A DNA stretch of 64,000 bases, from contig NZ_WHNZ01000030.1 in the NCBI RefSeq assembly GCF_013141725.1, positions 1 to 64,000 on the forward strand, read 5' to 3'. The stretch comes from Paenibacillus planticolens (GTDB lineage: Bacteria > Bacillota > Bacilli > Paenibacillales > NBRC-103111). Under the pieces are notes generated by a model. The model was not told the DNA's origin and did not search any database. It saw nothing but the letters and a program-made list of their open reading frames with translations. The position numbers were made by a program, and so were the translations under genes. How positions within the stretch are numbered: position 1 is the stretch's first letter; each line of letters opens with the position of its first letter. Shown in pieces: positions 52,299 to 61,789 of this stretch.

Positions 52299-53597
52299 TT
52301 AAGCCATGTTTTTGATGATTTCGTTCGCGAATTCGGAGCATTTGATTTCAGTTGCGCCTTCCATCAAGCGAGCAAAGTCATAAGTAACTGTTTTGTTGTT
52401 AATGGATGTTTCCAAGCCTTTGTAGATCAGCTCAGCCGCTTCCAACCAGCCAAGGTGCTCAAGAAGCATTACGCCGGACAGGATAACGGAACCTGGGTTA
52501 ACAACGTCAAGACCTGCATATTTAGGAGCTGTACCATGCGTAGCTTCGAAGATCGCGTGGCCAGTCAAGTAGTTGATGTTTGCTCCTGGAGCGATACCGA
52601 TACCGCCAACTTGTGCAGCAAGTGCGTCAGACAGGTAGTCACCGTTCAGGTTCAATGTTGCGATAACGTCAAAGTCAGTTGGACGCGTCAATACTTGTTG
52701 CAGCGCGATGTCAGCAATCGCATCTTTTACGATGATTTTGCCAGCAGCTTCTGCGTCTTTTTGAGCTTTGTTCGCAGCTTCTGCACCTTGCTCTTCTTTG
52801 ATGCGGTCGTATTGCGCCCATGTGAATGTTTTGTCGCCGAACTCACGCTCAGCCAACTCGTAACCCCAGTTTTTGAACGCGCCTTCTGTGAATTTCATGA
52901 TGTTGCCTTTGTGAACCAATGTTACTGTTTTACGGCCATGTTTGATTGCGTACTCGATTGCTGCGCGTACCAAACGCTCTGTACCTTCGGAAGATACTGG
53001 TTTAACACCGATCCCTGAAGTTTCTGGGAAGCGAATTTTGTTAACGCCCATTTCCTCTTTAAGGAACTTGAGTACTTTCTTAACTGCGTCAGAACCAGCT
53101 TCCCACTCGATACCAGCGTAAATATCTTCTGTATTCTCACGGAAAATAACCATGTCAACCAGCTCAGGACGTTTAACCGGTGAAGGAACGCCGTTGAAGT
53201 AACGAACCGGACGGGAACATACGTATAGATCCAGCTCTTGACGAAGCGCAACGTTCAGGGAGCGAATGCCGCCGCCGATAGGCGTAGTCAGAGGTCCTTT
53301 GATGGACACGATGTATTCGCGCATAGCTGTCAGCGTATCGTTAGGAAGCCAGTTGTTGAATTTGTTAAAAGCTTTCTCGCCGGCAAAAACTTCGTACCAA
53401 GCAATTTTTTTCTCGCCTTTGTAAGCTTTCTCAACTGCTGCATCAAGAACGCGTACGGAAGCTGCCCAGATGTCAGGACCTGTACCGTCGCCTTCGATGT
53501 AAGGAATGATTGGGTTGTTTGGTACTTGAAGTACACCGTTCTCGATTGTGATTTTTTGACCTTCTGTTGGAAGTTCGTAATTTTCGAATTGTGGCAT
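52299..53597 (-). CDS. icd: Isocitrate dehydrogenase (NADP type)
   Basis: Product of 432 residues. Substrate phosphate-site motif [19 protein letters not shown], the [14 protein letters not shown] segment, the Mg-binding [19 protein letters not shown], and the nucleotide loop [17 protein letters not shown]. It decarboxylates isocitrate to 2-oxoglutarate. Length and loops are those of the prokaryotic NADP-dependent homodimer. 362 bp separate it from citZ, more than usual, so it may have a promoter of its own there. Confidence 0.95.
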   Translation of the reverse strand: MPQFENYELPTEGQKITIENGVLQVPNNPIIPYIEGDGTGPDIWAASVRVLDAAVEKAYKGEKKIAWYEVFAGEKAFNKFNNWLPNDTLTAMREYIVSIKGPLTTPIGGGIRSLNVALRQELDLYVCSRPVRYFNGVPSPVKRPELVDMVIFRENTEDIYAGIEWEAGSDAVKKVLKFLKEEMGVNKIRFPETSGIGVKPVSSEGTERLVRAAIEYAIKHGRKTVTLVHKGNIMKFTEGAFKNWGYELAEREFGDKTFTWAQYDRIKEEQGAEAANKAQKDAEAAGKIIVKDAIADIALQQVLTRPTDFDVIATLNLNGDYLSDALAAQVGGIGIAPGANINYLTGHAIFEATHGTAPKYAGLDVVNPGSVILSGVMLLEHLGWLEAAELIYKGLETSINNKTVTYDFARLMEGATEIKCSEFANEIIKNMA

Positions 53598-53867
53598 GAT
53601 AGTTCCTCCTAAATTTGTTTAAAATGATACGAATGAGTTAACTATGGTGCAATACGCTGCGTGCTTTTGGCAATCCCTTCCAACCGCTTGTTATAATCAA
53701 TTATTTTGAATGACTTTTATATGTAAATAAATCGACTATAAAGGCGGACACTACGTTTCTCCAGGCACTGCCAAGCACTCCACTAGCTACGTTACTACAA
53801 CGAGTACCCTTAACACAAATCTAACTCGTCCCCGTAGTAGTAGGTAAAAGCATTCAGACACACAAAA

Positions 53868-53943
53868 AGTGACGGGAGCTGCGGTACGCCCCAGGAAAAC
53901 CGAAGTCCCCTGAAGCCGGGTACCGAACTGCCCGCACCTTAAG
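53868..53943 (-). other. Structured element downstream of citZ, probable terminator
   Basis: Long imperfect stem of about 18 bp (GTGACGGGAGCTGCGGTAC on the plus strand pairs with GTACCGAACTGCCCGCAC) enclosing an inner hairpin. On the minus strand it is followed by CTTTTTG. It is much larger than a normal terminator. The rest of the citZ-icd gap (53598-53867) has no gene; a minus-strand icd promoter is expected there but not confidently seen. Confidence 0.5.
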
Positions 53944-53959
53944 CGAATAAGCAAGCCGA

Positions 53960-55072
53960 TTAGCGAGCGCTGATCGGAATGTATTTTTGGTTAACCGGAC
54001 CTGTGTACTCAGCGCGAGGACGGATCAAGCGGTTGTTCTCGTACTGCTCCAGGATATGGGCAGTCCAACCGGATGTACGTGAGATCGCGAAGATCGGTGT
54101 GAACAGGTCGCGCGGGATTTCAAGTGTTGTGTAAACGGAAGCCGAGTAGAAGTCTACATTCGGTTTCAAACCTTTTAGTCCAGTTACAAGCTCATCTGCT
54201 TTAATGGACATTTCGTACCATTTCAGGTTGCCAGTCAGCTTGCCAAGCTCATAAGACATTTTTTGCAAGTGCTTCGCACGAGGATCTCCGTTTTTGTATA
54301 CACGGTGTCCGAAGCCCATAATTTTGTCTTTACGCTCTAATTTATCATTAATGTAAGGAACTACGTTCTCTACAGTACCGATCTCTTCAAGCATGGCCAT
54401 AACCGCCTCGTTTGCACCGCCGTGAAGAGGTCCTTTGAGCGTGCCGATAGCGGAAGTAATACCGGAGTAAATGTCAGTAAGCGTTGCAACCGTTACACGC
54501 GCAGCGAACGTGGAAGCGTTCAACTCGTGGTCCGCGTGAAGCACCAACGCTTTGTCCAAAGCTTCAATCGCAACTTTGTCCGGCTCTTTTCCAGTCAATT
54601 GGTACAAGAAGTTAGCCGCAACGGAAGAATATCCCGGGGAAGCTAAAGGCTCTTTACCTTCACGGATGCGAGCGAATGCCGCAATGATGCCAGGGATTTG
54701 CGCTTGCAATTTGATCGCTTTACGAACGTTGGATTCCTGGCTCATGTCGTTCGCTTCATCGTCATACAGCGCAAGTGCAGATACAGCCGTACGAAGCGCA
54801 GCCATGGAATTCACATTTTTCGGGAATGTTCTCAACTGGTTGATCACCGCATCGGGCACCTTGCTGTGAGCGTTCAGGTCGCTTTGCAGTTTCTCAAGCT
54901 CAGCTTGGGTAGGCAGTTTGCCGAACCAAAGCAAATAAATAACTTCTTCAAATGTCGCATTTTCTGCGAGGTCATCAATATCAATCCCGCGATATGTCAA
55001 CACTCCATCTACAATGGAGCTGATCGACGAGGTCGTGGCTACAATTCCTTCTAAACCTTTGGTTGCAGTCAT
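53960..55072 (-). CDS. citZ: Citrate synthase
   Basis: Product of 370 residues, type II-like short citrate synthase of Bacillales. Catalytic His segments HADHELNASTF, GPLHGGANEAV and GFGHRVYKNGDPRAK, plus the start TKGLEGIVATTSSIS. It condenses acetyl-CoA and oxaloacetate. First gene of the TCA set, with a candidate CcpC box and promoter upstream. 2-methylcitrate synthase is similar, but the icd-mdh context supports CitZ. Confidence 0.93.
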   Translation of the reverse strand: MTATKGLEGIVATTSSISSIVDGVLTYRGIDIDDLAENATFEEVIYLLWFGKLPTQAELEKLQSDLNAHSKVPDAVINQLRTFPKNVNSMAALRTAVSALALYDDEANDMSQESNVRKAIKLQAQIPGIIAAFARIREGKEPLASPGYSSVAANFLYQLTGKEPDKVAIEALDKALVLHADHELNASTFAARVTVATLTDIYSGITSAIGTLKGPLHGGANEAVMAMLEEIGTVENVVPYINDKLERKDKIMGFGHRVYKNGDPRAKHLQKMSYELGKLTGNLKWYEMSIKADELVTGLKGLKPNVDFYSASVYTTLEIPRDLFTPIFAISRTSGWTAHILEQYENNRLIRPRAEYTGPVNQKYIPISAR

Positions 55073-55127
55073 GAGAATCTCTCCTTAGCTACTCTATTAG
55101 CAAAAAATTGCTTTTTTCCTAACTTCA

Positions 55128-55156
55128 ATAATAAAGTATTTTACCCGGTAAGTGAA
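55128..55156 (-). promoter_or_regulatory. Promoter of citZ
   Basis: Minus strand TTCACT (55156-55151), 17-bp spacer, TATTAT (55133-55128), 56 bp before the start codon. Confidence 0.5.
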
Positions 55157-55167
55157 CAAAAGAGGAC

Positions 55168-55182
55168 ATAAAAGTTCATTAT
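55168..55182. promoter_or_regulatory. CcpC-like box upstream of citZ
   Basis: ATAA-N7-TTAT, the dyad known for CcpC, the citrate-sensing LysR-type repressor of citZ and citB in Bacillus. It is centred about 54 bp upstream of the predicted transcription start, near the B. subtilis position. Functional role inferred. Confidence 0.45.
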
Positions 55183-55300
55183 CACTACCATAAAGAATCT
55201 TTTTGACACAAAGATGCCACTTAATTTTGCTTCACAACTTCAAACGCACGATACAAGTTTTTGTATATTTTCCCGAATTATTCAGCGTTTTTGTAAAAGT

Positions 55301-55329
55301 TTGTCGAGACGGTCTTCACTTGATACAAT
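55301..55329 (+). promoter_or_regulatory. Promoter of ppx
   Basis: TTGTCG (55301-55306), 17-bp spacer, TACAAT (55324-55329), 45 bp before the ATG. Same hexamers and spacing as the ppk promoter. Confidence 0.65.
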
Positions 55330-55373
55330 GTAGGCAAAACATCAGCGATTTTCTCGGATAAAGGAGCAATGAC

Positions 55374-56909
55374 ATGAGCAGCGGCACAAAAATCGGTATC
55401 ATCGATATCGGGTCCAACTCGATACGGCTCGTGATCTATGAAATCAATGAGCTTGGGGCTTACCGCGTTATCAGCGAACATAAAGATTCCGCCAGACTCA
55501 GCGAGCGTATCGGGTATGATGGTATTTTACATAGCAAAGATATCATATCCATCGTCCCCATCCTATCTCACTACGCGCTGCTATGCCGGGTTCACGAAGT
55601 TCAAACAGTAAGAGCTGTGGCAACTGCAGCCATTCGCAACGCGGCCAATTCAACCGATATTGTACGTGTACTTGAAGAGCAGACAGGACTAAAAATTGAA
55701 GTGCTAAGCGGAACAGAGGAAGCACGCTACGGTTATTTGGGCGTAATTAATACCATTGACATTCGAGACGCGCTCATCATTGATATTGGTGGAGGCAGCA
55801 CAGAGGTTACCTTACTGCGGGACCGGAAACTGATCAACAGTATTTCCTTCCCTTTCGGCGCCGTGAACACAACCCGTCAATACATGAAGAATGCCAATTT
55901 GACCGAACAGGAGTCGGCCGATATTCGCCGCATGGTGGAGGAGGCCATCGCCGAGCATCCTTGGATTACCCAATCTCCGAATCTTCCGATGATCGGACTT
56001 GGCGGTACGATTCGTACGCTGGGCAAAATGAGTCAAAAACGCGCGAAATATTCGCTCCAGCTTGCTCATAATTACGAATTAAAGTCCGGAGAGCTTCGTT
56101 CTTTCGTCACCTTGCTTTCTTCCCTTCCCATCGAAAAGAGAAGGAAAATAGACGGTCTCTCCAAAGAACGCTCAGACATTATCGTTCCGGGTCTTATTAT
56201 TTTAGATACCTTGTTTCAAAGAGCTAGTGCCTCTCAGTGTATCATCAGCGGTTCCGGACTTCGCGACGGTCTGTTCTTCGAGACGTTCGATCCCAAGCAG
56301 CCGATCAAGCAGGATGTTCTGGAATCCAGTATTAACAACTTACTCTGCCTCCATCCGAACGGAGCGGAAAAGCATGTCAGACGTGTCGATCAACTCGCCA
56401 TGCAGCTTTATGACAAACTTGCCGCTCATTTCGATCTTGACGAGGGCAGCCGGCGTTATTTACACGCAACCGCGTTTCTGCACCGAATCGGCGTAAGCGT
56501 GCACTATTATCAATATTTGAAGCACACTCAGTACATGATTGCGAATACACGAATCGACGGCCTCACGCATCGGGAAATCGTGATCTGCTCTCTGATCGCT
56601 ACGTTCAAAACAAAAAGCCGGACCCATCAGCAAGCCCTTGCTTACAAAGACTTGTTAACGGAATCCGACGAGGCGTTAATTGTGAAATTGGGCACACTGC
56701 TGAAACTGGCGATTGCCTTGGATCATAGCGAGACTCAGCCTGTTCACGAGCTGATCGTTACCCGCTCTGAAACTTCCCTGACCCTCAAACTGCTTTGTGT
56801 TCACAACCCGATTCTAGAGTTGAAAGAACTCGCAGCGGTTACGAAAGAATTTGAGAAAACTTGGGGGCTCAAGCTTAAGACTCAAGCCGGAGTTTTTTCC
56901 AAGAAGTAA
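55374..56909 (+). CDS. ppx: Ppx/GppA family exopolyphosphatase
   Basis: Product of 511 residues. ASKHA-type phosphate-binding loops IGIIDIGSNSIRLVIYE and ALIIDIGGGSTEVTLL, LGGTIRTLGK, then a C-terminal HD-like helical domain (about 315-511). It hydrolyses terminal phosphate from polyphosphate (or pppGpp). It converges on ppk with a 35-bp 3' overlap of coding sequence. AAAGGAG lies just upstream. Confidence 0.88.
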   Translation: MSSGTKIGIIDIGSNSIRLVIYEINELGAYRVISEHKDSARLSERIGYDGILHSKDIISIVPILSHYALLCRVHEVQTVRAVATAAIRNAANSTDIVRVLEEQTGLKIEVLSGTEEARYGYLGVINTIDIRDALIIDIGGGSTEVTLLRDRKLINSISFPFGAVNTTRQYMKNANLTEQESADIRRMVEEAIAEHPWITQSPNLPMIGLGGTIRTLGKMSQKRAKYSLQLAHNYELKSGELRSFVTLLSSLPIEKRRKIDGLSKERSDIIVPGLIILDTLFQRASASQCIISGSGLRDGLFFETFDPKQPIKQDVLESSINNLLCLHPNGAEKHVRRVDQLAMQLYDKLAAHFDLDEGSRRYLHATAFLHRIGVSVHYYQYLKHTQYMIANTRIDGLTHREIVICSLIATFKTKSRTHQQALAYKDLLTESDEALIVKLGTLLKLAIALDHSETQPVHELIVTRSETSLTLKLLCVHNPILELKELAAVTKEFEKTWGLKLKTQAGVFSKK

Positions 56910-58998
56910 TTTTCATCGCCTCGAACTGGCTCCGATAAGGGGTCAGTTCATTTTTTATGCGGGCATACATCCCGTTGGACATAAGCTCTCTGGCTTTGAC
57001 ATTGTCATTCAGACTGACGTTCAGAATCGAAATCATCATTTTTTTCATTTGCGGGTCCGTGACCGGGCACATCAATTCAATCCGGCGCGTCAAATTCCGT
57101 GTCATCCAATCAGCGGAGGATAAATAAACGTCAACATCGCCGCCATTTTCGAAGTAATACATGCGCGAATGCTCCAAGAACCTGTCCACGATACTGCGCA
57201 CCGTAATATTTTCACTAAGCCCCGGAACTCCTGGACGCAAACAGCATACGCCGCGAATAATCAATTCAATCTTCACGCCCGCTTGCGACGCAGCGTACAA
57301 CGCATCCACCATTTCCTGATTGGACAAGGAATTCATTTTGGCAATGATCTTGGCCGGTCTGCCTGCTCTGGCATGCGCCGCTTCCCTAGCAATCAGCTCA
57401 AACAACTTATCCTTTAGATCCGTCGGCGCTACGGCAAACGTCTGCCAATCATGCGGCGCCGAATAGCCGGTAATTTCATTGAACAACGCCGAGGCATCCT
57501 CGCCGATGACGCCATTGGAGGTGAAAAGTCCCACATCCGTATAAAGTCGAGCCGTAATGTCATTGTAGTTTCCTGTCCCCACATGCACATAACGCCGCAG
57601 CATATTTTCTTCTTGGCGCACAACGAGGGTAATCTTCGCATGCGTTTTGAGTCCGACAAGGCCGTAAACGACGTGACAACCTGACTTTTCTAGCATTCTC
57701 GCCCAGGCGATATTCCGCTCTTCATCAAATCGCGCTTTCAGCTCCACGACGACCGTAACCTGCTTACCGGATTCCGCGGCTCTCGCCAGCGCTTGAATAA
57801 TCGGAGAGTTCCCGCTCGCCCGGTACAGTGTCATTTTGATCGCCAGCACTTTGGGATCATAAGCCGCATGGACGATAAAATCGGTCACAGCGTCGAACGT
57901 TTCATACGGGTGATGAACAAGCACGTCCTTCTGTTTCAGCACATCGAAGAAATCATTCGTATCCTCGAATTCTATGGGATATTTGGCATTTACCCGCGGG
58001 TAGCGAAGATTTTCAAATCCACTGAGTGTATTAGCCAGCTTCATAAAATAGGTAATATCGAGCGGCCCGTCAATTTCAAAAGTTTGCTCTTCAATCTCGA
58101 ACTCATCCTGAAGCTGGGCGAGGGCATATGGATGAATCCCTTCTTGAACCTCAAGCCGTACAGGAGAGCCCCAACGCCGGCGTCTCAGCTCCTTTTCTAT
58201 CTCCTCAAGCAGATCCTCCGCGCCTTCCTCATTGAGCGTTAAATCGGCATTGCGAGTCACCCTAAAGCCATGAACGGAAATCGGAATATAACCGCTGAAC
58301 AGCGATTGGATATGATGCTCCATTAATTCTTCGAGAAGAATAAACTCCTGTTTTTTACTATTGGTCCGCGTCGGTACGGAAATGTATCGGGACAAATTGC
58401 TCGGAACTTGCACAATGGCAAAATAAGGCTCATCATCCGGGTCATCCCCTTCTCTAAGCAGAAGGACGGCCAAATAGACAGAATGATTATGTACAAGCGG
58501 AAATGGCCGGCTTTGATCCACAGCCATCGGCGTCAGAACCGGAAAAATAATGTCATGGTAATATTCATCCATGGCTTTCTTCTGGCTCATATTCAAATCT
58601 TCGTATTCCGTGAACACGATGCCTTCTTTCGTCAACAATCTTGTCACTTCACGATACGTTTTGTACTGTTCGCTCACCATTTTGGATGTGCGCTTCATAA
58701 TTCGTTTAATTAACCCCGCCGGTGTGTAGCCGGTAAAATCTTTTTTGGTATACCCAGCCTTAATTTGATCCTTGAGCCCTGCAACACGAACACTCATGAA
58801 TTCGTCGAGATTGCTAGATACGATGGCCAGAAATTTCACACGCTCAAGCAGTGGAGTACTTGGATCCTGGGCTTCCTGCAGAACACGCCAATTGAATTCG
58901 ATCCAACTTAAATCGCGATTTAAGTACTTGGTCGAAATCTCTTTGTGTTCCTTGAGCTCTTTAACTTCTTTCAAATCGGGTTCTCGCGCAATACTCAT
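56875..58998 (-). CDS. ppk: Polyphosphate kinase 1
   Basis: Product of 707 residues, the standard length. N domain with RDLSWIEFNWRVLQEA and SNLDEFMSVRVAGL, catalytic domain with HPYETFDAVTDFI, LKARFDEERNIAWA and the autophosphorylated His in GLKTHAKITLVVR, and C-terminal PLD-like motifs (FENGGDVDVYLSSADWMTRNL, in parts). It makes polyphosphate from ATP. Its 3' end overlaps that of ppx by 35 bp on the opposite strand. Confidence 0.95.
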   Translation of the reverse strand: MSIAREPDLKEVKELKEHKEISTKYLNRDLSWIEFNWRVLQEAQDPSTPLLERVKFLAIVSSNLDEFMSVRVAGLKDQIKAGYTKKDFTGYTPAGLIKRIMKRTSKMVSEQYKTYREVTRLLTKEGIVFTEYEDLNMSQKKAMDEYYHDIIFPVLTPMAVDQSRPFPLVHNHSVYLAVLLLREGDDPDDEPYFAIVQVPSNLSRYISVPTRTNSKKQEFILLEELMEHHIQSLFSGYIPISVHGFRVTRNADLTLNEEGAEDLLEEIEKELRRRRWGSPVRLEVQEGIHPYALAQLQDEFEIEEQTFEIDGPLDITYFMKLANTLSGFENLRYPRVNAKYPIEFEDTNDFFDVLKQKDVLVHHPYETFDAVTDFIVHAAYDPKVLAIKMTLYRASGNSPIIQALARAAESGKQVTVVVELKARFDEERNIAWARMLEKSGCHVVYGLVGLKTHAKITLVVRQEENMLRRYVHVGTGNYNDITARLYTDVGLFTSNGVIGEDASALFNEITGYSAPHDWQTFAVAPTDLKDKLFELIAREAAHARAGRPAKIIAKMNSLSNQEMVDALYAASQAGVKIELIIRGVCCLRPGVPGLSENITVRSIVDRFLEHSRMYYFENGGDVDVYLSSADWMTRNLTRRIELMCPVTDPQMKKMMISILNVSLNDNVKARELMSNGMYARIKNELTPYRSQFEAMKITSWKKLRLES

Positions 58999-59033
58999 AA
59001 AGCCTCCAATTAGGTTATCTAGTTTATGACTTC

Positions 59034-59062
59034 ATTGTACTATGTGTCCGGTATGCCGACAA
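59034..59062 (-). promoter_or_regulatory. Promoter of ppk
   Basis: Minus strand TTGTCG (59062-59057), 17-bp spacer, TACAAT (59039-59034), 36 bp before the start codon. No Pho box is visible. Confidence 0.65.
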
Positions 59063-59173
59063 TGCAGCCCCCCCTTTTCAATTATATGAAGATTTTGTAA
59101 AGGAATGATCGTTTCCGTATTTATCCATGTTCATGGTACAATACAAAGAACTGAACCAAGGAGAGAATAAACG

Positions 59174-60310
59174 ATGGGAATCCTGAATCCGCGCTTAGTC
59201 CACCAGATTTTCAGGGGCATTTGGGTGGCTTTGATCCTCGCTGGAATCGGCTATGCCTTATACTATGTAGTTCCGCTTATTTACCCATTTATTTTTGGCT
59301 GGATTTTAGCTCTTATGCTCAATCCGGTAGTGAATTTCTTCCAATTCAAATTGAAATTTCCGCGTTGGCTTGCCGTCACCTTATCCATGCTCATCTTTTT
59401 AGCCGCTATGATAACGGCCATTACGCTGCTTGTCGCTAACATCATTGTGGAGCTAGGATCTCTAGCAGATACCCTGCAGTTCCAGATAAACCGTTGGGTG
59501 GAGCAATTCAACGTATTCATCAATTCAACGGCGTTCCAGAACTGGATTGAGAGAATTAATGATTTTTTCGAAAATAACCCTAAATATCAAGAAACCGTCA
59601 ACAAGAACCTGTCTTCCACGGCAGGCTCGATTGCGGATGTCAGTAAGTATGTCATCAGTTATGTCTTTGACACATTGAGACGTTTTCTCACTTCTCTGCC
59701 GAATATTGCAACGATTACGATTATCGTCATGCTGGCTACTTTTTTTATAAGTAAAGACTGGTATCTGCTCATCAAAAGGTATAAAGGCATCTTCTCGGAC
59801 ATCATCGTTAAGACTACGCAATTGATCCGAAACGATTTGCAAAAGGCATTATTCGGCTACATGCGCGCACAGCTCATTCTGGTCTCGCTGACAGCGCTGG
59901 TCGTTATCATTGGCTTGCTCGTTCTGCGTGTTGACTATGCCATTACAATCGGCTTACTAACCGGCTTGGCGGATTTGATGCCTTACTTGGGAACCGGCGC
60001 GGTGATGGTGCCGTGGATCCTGTACGTGTTTTTTGCACAAGGGGATCTGTTCCTCGGGATCGGGCTCAGCATTCTGTATGGCGTCATCGTAATTGCCAGA
60101 CAGATTATGGAGCCTAAAGTGCTCGCTTCCTCCGTTGGCCTTGACCCGCTAGCCACATTAATCGCCATGTTCGTCGGATTGAAGCTGTTCGGGCTTCTTG
60201 GACTCATTATCGGACCTGTGTCACTTATTCTGATTTCCGCTTTTTACAGAGCACGAATCTTTCACGATATCGCCGCTTACATACAAAAAGGCTCGGCACC
60301 TCCTGAATAA
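59174..60310 (+). CDS. ytvI: YtvI-type sporulation membrane protein (AI-2E exporter family)
   Basis: Product of 378 residues with about eight membrane helices of the AI-2E/PerM family. Opening RGIWVALILAGIGYALYYVVPLIYPF and the conserved GLADLMPYLGTGAVMVPW and EPKVLASSVGLDPLATLIAMFVG segments (quoted in parts) fit YtvI, a Bacillales protein needed in sporulation. The neighbourhood (FxsA next, then pyk and accA) is that of ytvI in B. subtilis. AGGAGAG lies upstream of the ATG. Confidence 0.85.
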   Translation: MGILNPRLVHQIFRGIWVALILAGIGYALYYVVPLIYPFIFGWILALMLNPVVNFFQFKLKFPRWLAVTLSMLIFLAAMITAITLLVANIIVELGSLADTLQFQINRWVEQFNVFINSTAFQNWIERINDFFENNPKYQETVNKNLSSTAGSIADVSKYVISYVFDTLRRFLTSLPNIATITIIVMLATFFISKDWYLLIKRYKGIFSDIIVKTTQLIRNDLQKALFGYMRAQLILVSLTALVVIIGLLVLRVDYAITIGLLTGLADLMPYLGTGAVMVPWILYVFFAQGDLFLGIGLSILYGVIVIARQIMEPKVLASSVGLDPLATLIAMFVGLKLFGLLGLIIGPVSLILISAFYRARIFHDIAAYIQKGSAPPE

Positions 60311-60327
60311 AGGAGACCGAGCCTTTG
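60286..60327. terminator. Bidirectional terminator between ytvI and fxsA
   Basis: AAAGGCTCGGCACCTCC / GGAGACCGAGCCTTT stem serving the converging ytvI and fxsA genes; it begins inside the ytvI 3' end. Confidence 0.85.
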
Positions 60328-60356
60328 TTATTGGGGCTGCTTGCAAGACCACCGCC

Positions 60357-60752
60357 TTATCTTCGATTGATCCAATGGATGTTGCCTTTGCCAATTTGTC
60401 TTCGGATCAAAGCTAACAGCATCACCTTGAAGATCGTCCTCGTATACGGGAAAACAAGGAGAAAACCGAGGATGTCCGTGATAAAGCCCGGTGTAATCAA
60501 TAAGATGCCGCCGAGGAAAATACAAATGCCATCCAACAGATGCTGTGCCGGCAGCTGCCCTTGGGACCATTCAAACCGAGCGTACTCCAACACTTTGCGT
60601 CCTTCCCGTTTAGCGAAATAAACGCCGAGGACGCTGCTTAGAATGATAAAGGCAAATGTTGCCCAACCGCCAATTAAATGCCCCATCAGGATAAGGAGGG
60701 AAATTTCGATGGCAGGCACAACAATGAAAATAGCAATAATGATGCGTAACAT
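60357..60752 (-). CDS. fxsA: FxsA-family membrane protein
   Basis: Product of 131 residues. FxsA pattern: helix 1 IIIAIFIVVPAIEISLLI, helix 2, then GWATFAFIILSSVLGVYFAKREGRKV and the conserved LDGICIFLGGILLITPGFITDILGF (quoted in parts). In E. coli FxsA prevents phage T7 exclusion by F plasmids; in Bacillales its role is unknown. Conserved next to ytvI and pyk. It follows the thioesterase gene by 19 bp. Confidence 0.85.
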   Translation of the reverse strand: MLRIIIAIFIVVPAIEISLLILMGHLIGGWATFAFIILSSVLGVYFAKREGRKVLEYARFEWSQGQLPAQHLLDGICIFLGGILLITPGFITDILGFLLVFPYTRTIFKVMLLALIRRQIGKGNIHWINRR

Positions 60753-60771
60753 AAACCCAACCCCTTCCCCT

Positions 60772-61224
60772 TTAAGAGTACTCAGATAACAGCTGCCACA
60801 ATTCCGGCGCTTCCTTGTCTATACGTACTGGCTTCCAAGAAGGATTCACCCAAACATGACGCGTGTTTCCTGTTACAAGCAAATCTCCCTTTGTTTCCGC
60901 CGATACAGATGTCAAATCTTCAGTAATCTTCCTGATTTCGTAAGCAAAATGGAGACGTACTGAGCTGATCTCAATCACTCTGGTGTTAATACTTACCAAA
61001 TCGTCATAGCGAGCCGGCTTCTTGAACTTAACCTCCGCTTCGACGACGGGCAGCAAAAGCCCTTTATCCTCAATGCTGCGGTAAGGGTAGCCTAGCCCCC
61101 TGATCAGCTCCGTTCGTCCGATTTCGAACCAGTTCAAATAGTTAGCGTGGTAAACTACGCCCATTTGATCTGTTTCGGCATATCGTACGCGCAGCTGGTG
61201 CTCATGCCATCGTTCCTCATTCAT
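60772..61224 (-). CDS. Acyl-CoA thioesterase, YbgC/FadM hotdog family
   Basis: Product of 150 residues. Start HEHQLRVRYAETDQMGVVYHANYLNWFEIGRTELI (in parts) carries the 4-hydroxybenzoyl-CoA thioesterase-type catalytic Asp and the HxNY motif of YbgC proteins. It hydrolyses short or medium acyl-CoA. Co-directional with fxsA and about 19 bp upstream of it, so probably co-transcribed. Confidence 0.85.
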   Translation of the reverse strand: MNEERWHEHQLRVRYAETDQMGVVYHANYLNWFEIGRTELIRGLGYPYRSIEDKGLLLPVVEAEVKFKKPARYDDLVSINTRVIEISSVRLHFAYEIRKITEDLTSVSAETKGDLLVTGNTRHVWVNPSWKPVRIDKEAPELWQLLSEYS

Positions 61225-61321
61225 GTATATGCAAGCCTCCCAAGGACAAAGTTATGCGTTTAGTATAACACAGAGAGGGGGATGAACTCCCTTTTTGCGG
61301 GGCTGCGCGAGGGGGATTGCC

Positions 61322-61615
61322 AGTGGCAGGAAAGAATGGATTACTTGGAGTAGCTAGCTTGGTAGGACCTGTGAAGGGACGACAGTGGTGGAGTTGAAGA
61401 GGTGTACGAGCTTTTGCGATTAGAGTGTGATTCGAGCGTCTGTGTGGCAGGTAAGAATGGATTACTTGGAGTAATTAGCTTGGTAGGACGTGTGAAGGGA
61501 CGACAGTGGTGGGGCTGAAGAGGTGTGCGAGCTTTTGCGATTAGAGTGTGATTCGAGCGTCCGTGTGGCAGGTAAGAATGGATTACTTGGAGTAGCTAGC
61601 TTGGAAGGACGTGTT
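61322..61615. repeat. 121-bp tandem repeat (R4), about 2.4 copies
   Basis: Units at 61322-61442 and 61443-61563, third partial unit to about 61615. The GTGGCAGG(A/T)AAGAATGGAT segment begins at 61323, 61444 and 61565, exactly 121 bp apart, with few mismatches. Unit contains GGACGACAGTGGTGG and GATTAGAGTGTGATTCGAG. The short open frame at 61523-61720 is a by-product. Confidence 0.88.
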
Positions 61616-61632
61616 GTGCGCCCGTCACGCAC

Positions 61633-61722
61633 ATTAACGGGAAATTATCCTGCTATTTTCCCATTTCATAAGGGGACAGACCCAATTAACTGGAAATTAG
61701 ATTTTCCAGCTAATATTTAGAA
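61633..61722. repeat. Pair of small hairpin repeats (R5)
   Basis: ATTAACGGGAAATTATCCTG (hairpin with ATTTTCCC) and ATTAACTGGAAATTAGATTT (hairpin with TTTTCCAG) are two related units about 55 bp apart. Confidence 0.5.
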
Positions 61723-61789
61723 CAGATAGCTGCTAATGATCTTGGCAGCACGGGGCAGCGGCCAAAATCCTCAAGACCTTGCTCCAAGA

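Noticed and set aside
52248..53018. 256-codon open frame on the plus strand
   Set aside because: Antisense to icd, Cys/Phe/Val-rich, no ribosome binding site.
55073..55373. Riboswitch or T-box in the citZ-ppx gap
   Set aside because: Only promoters and a CcpC-like box are visible; no conserved aptamer pattern found.
61523..61720. 65-codon open frame
   Set aside because: Lies over the end of the 121-bp tandem repeats and R5; no codon or family signal.
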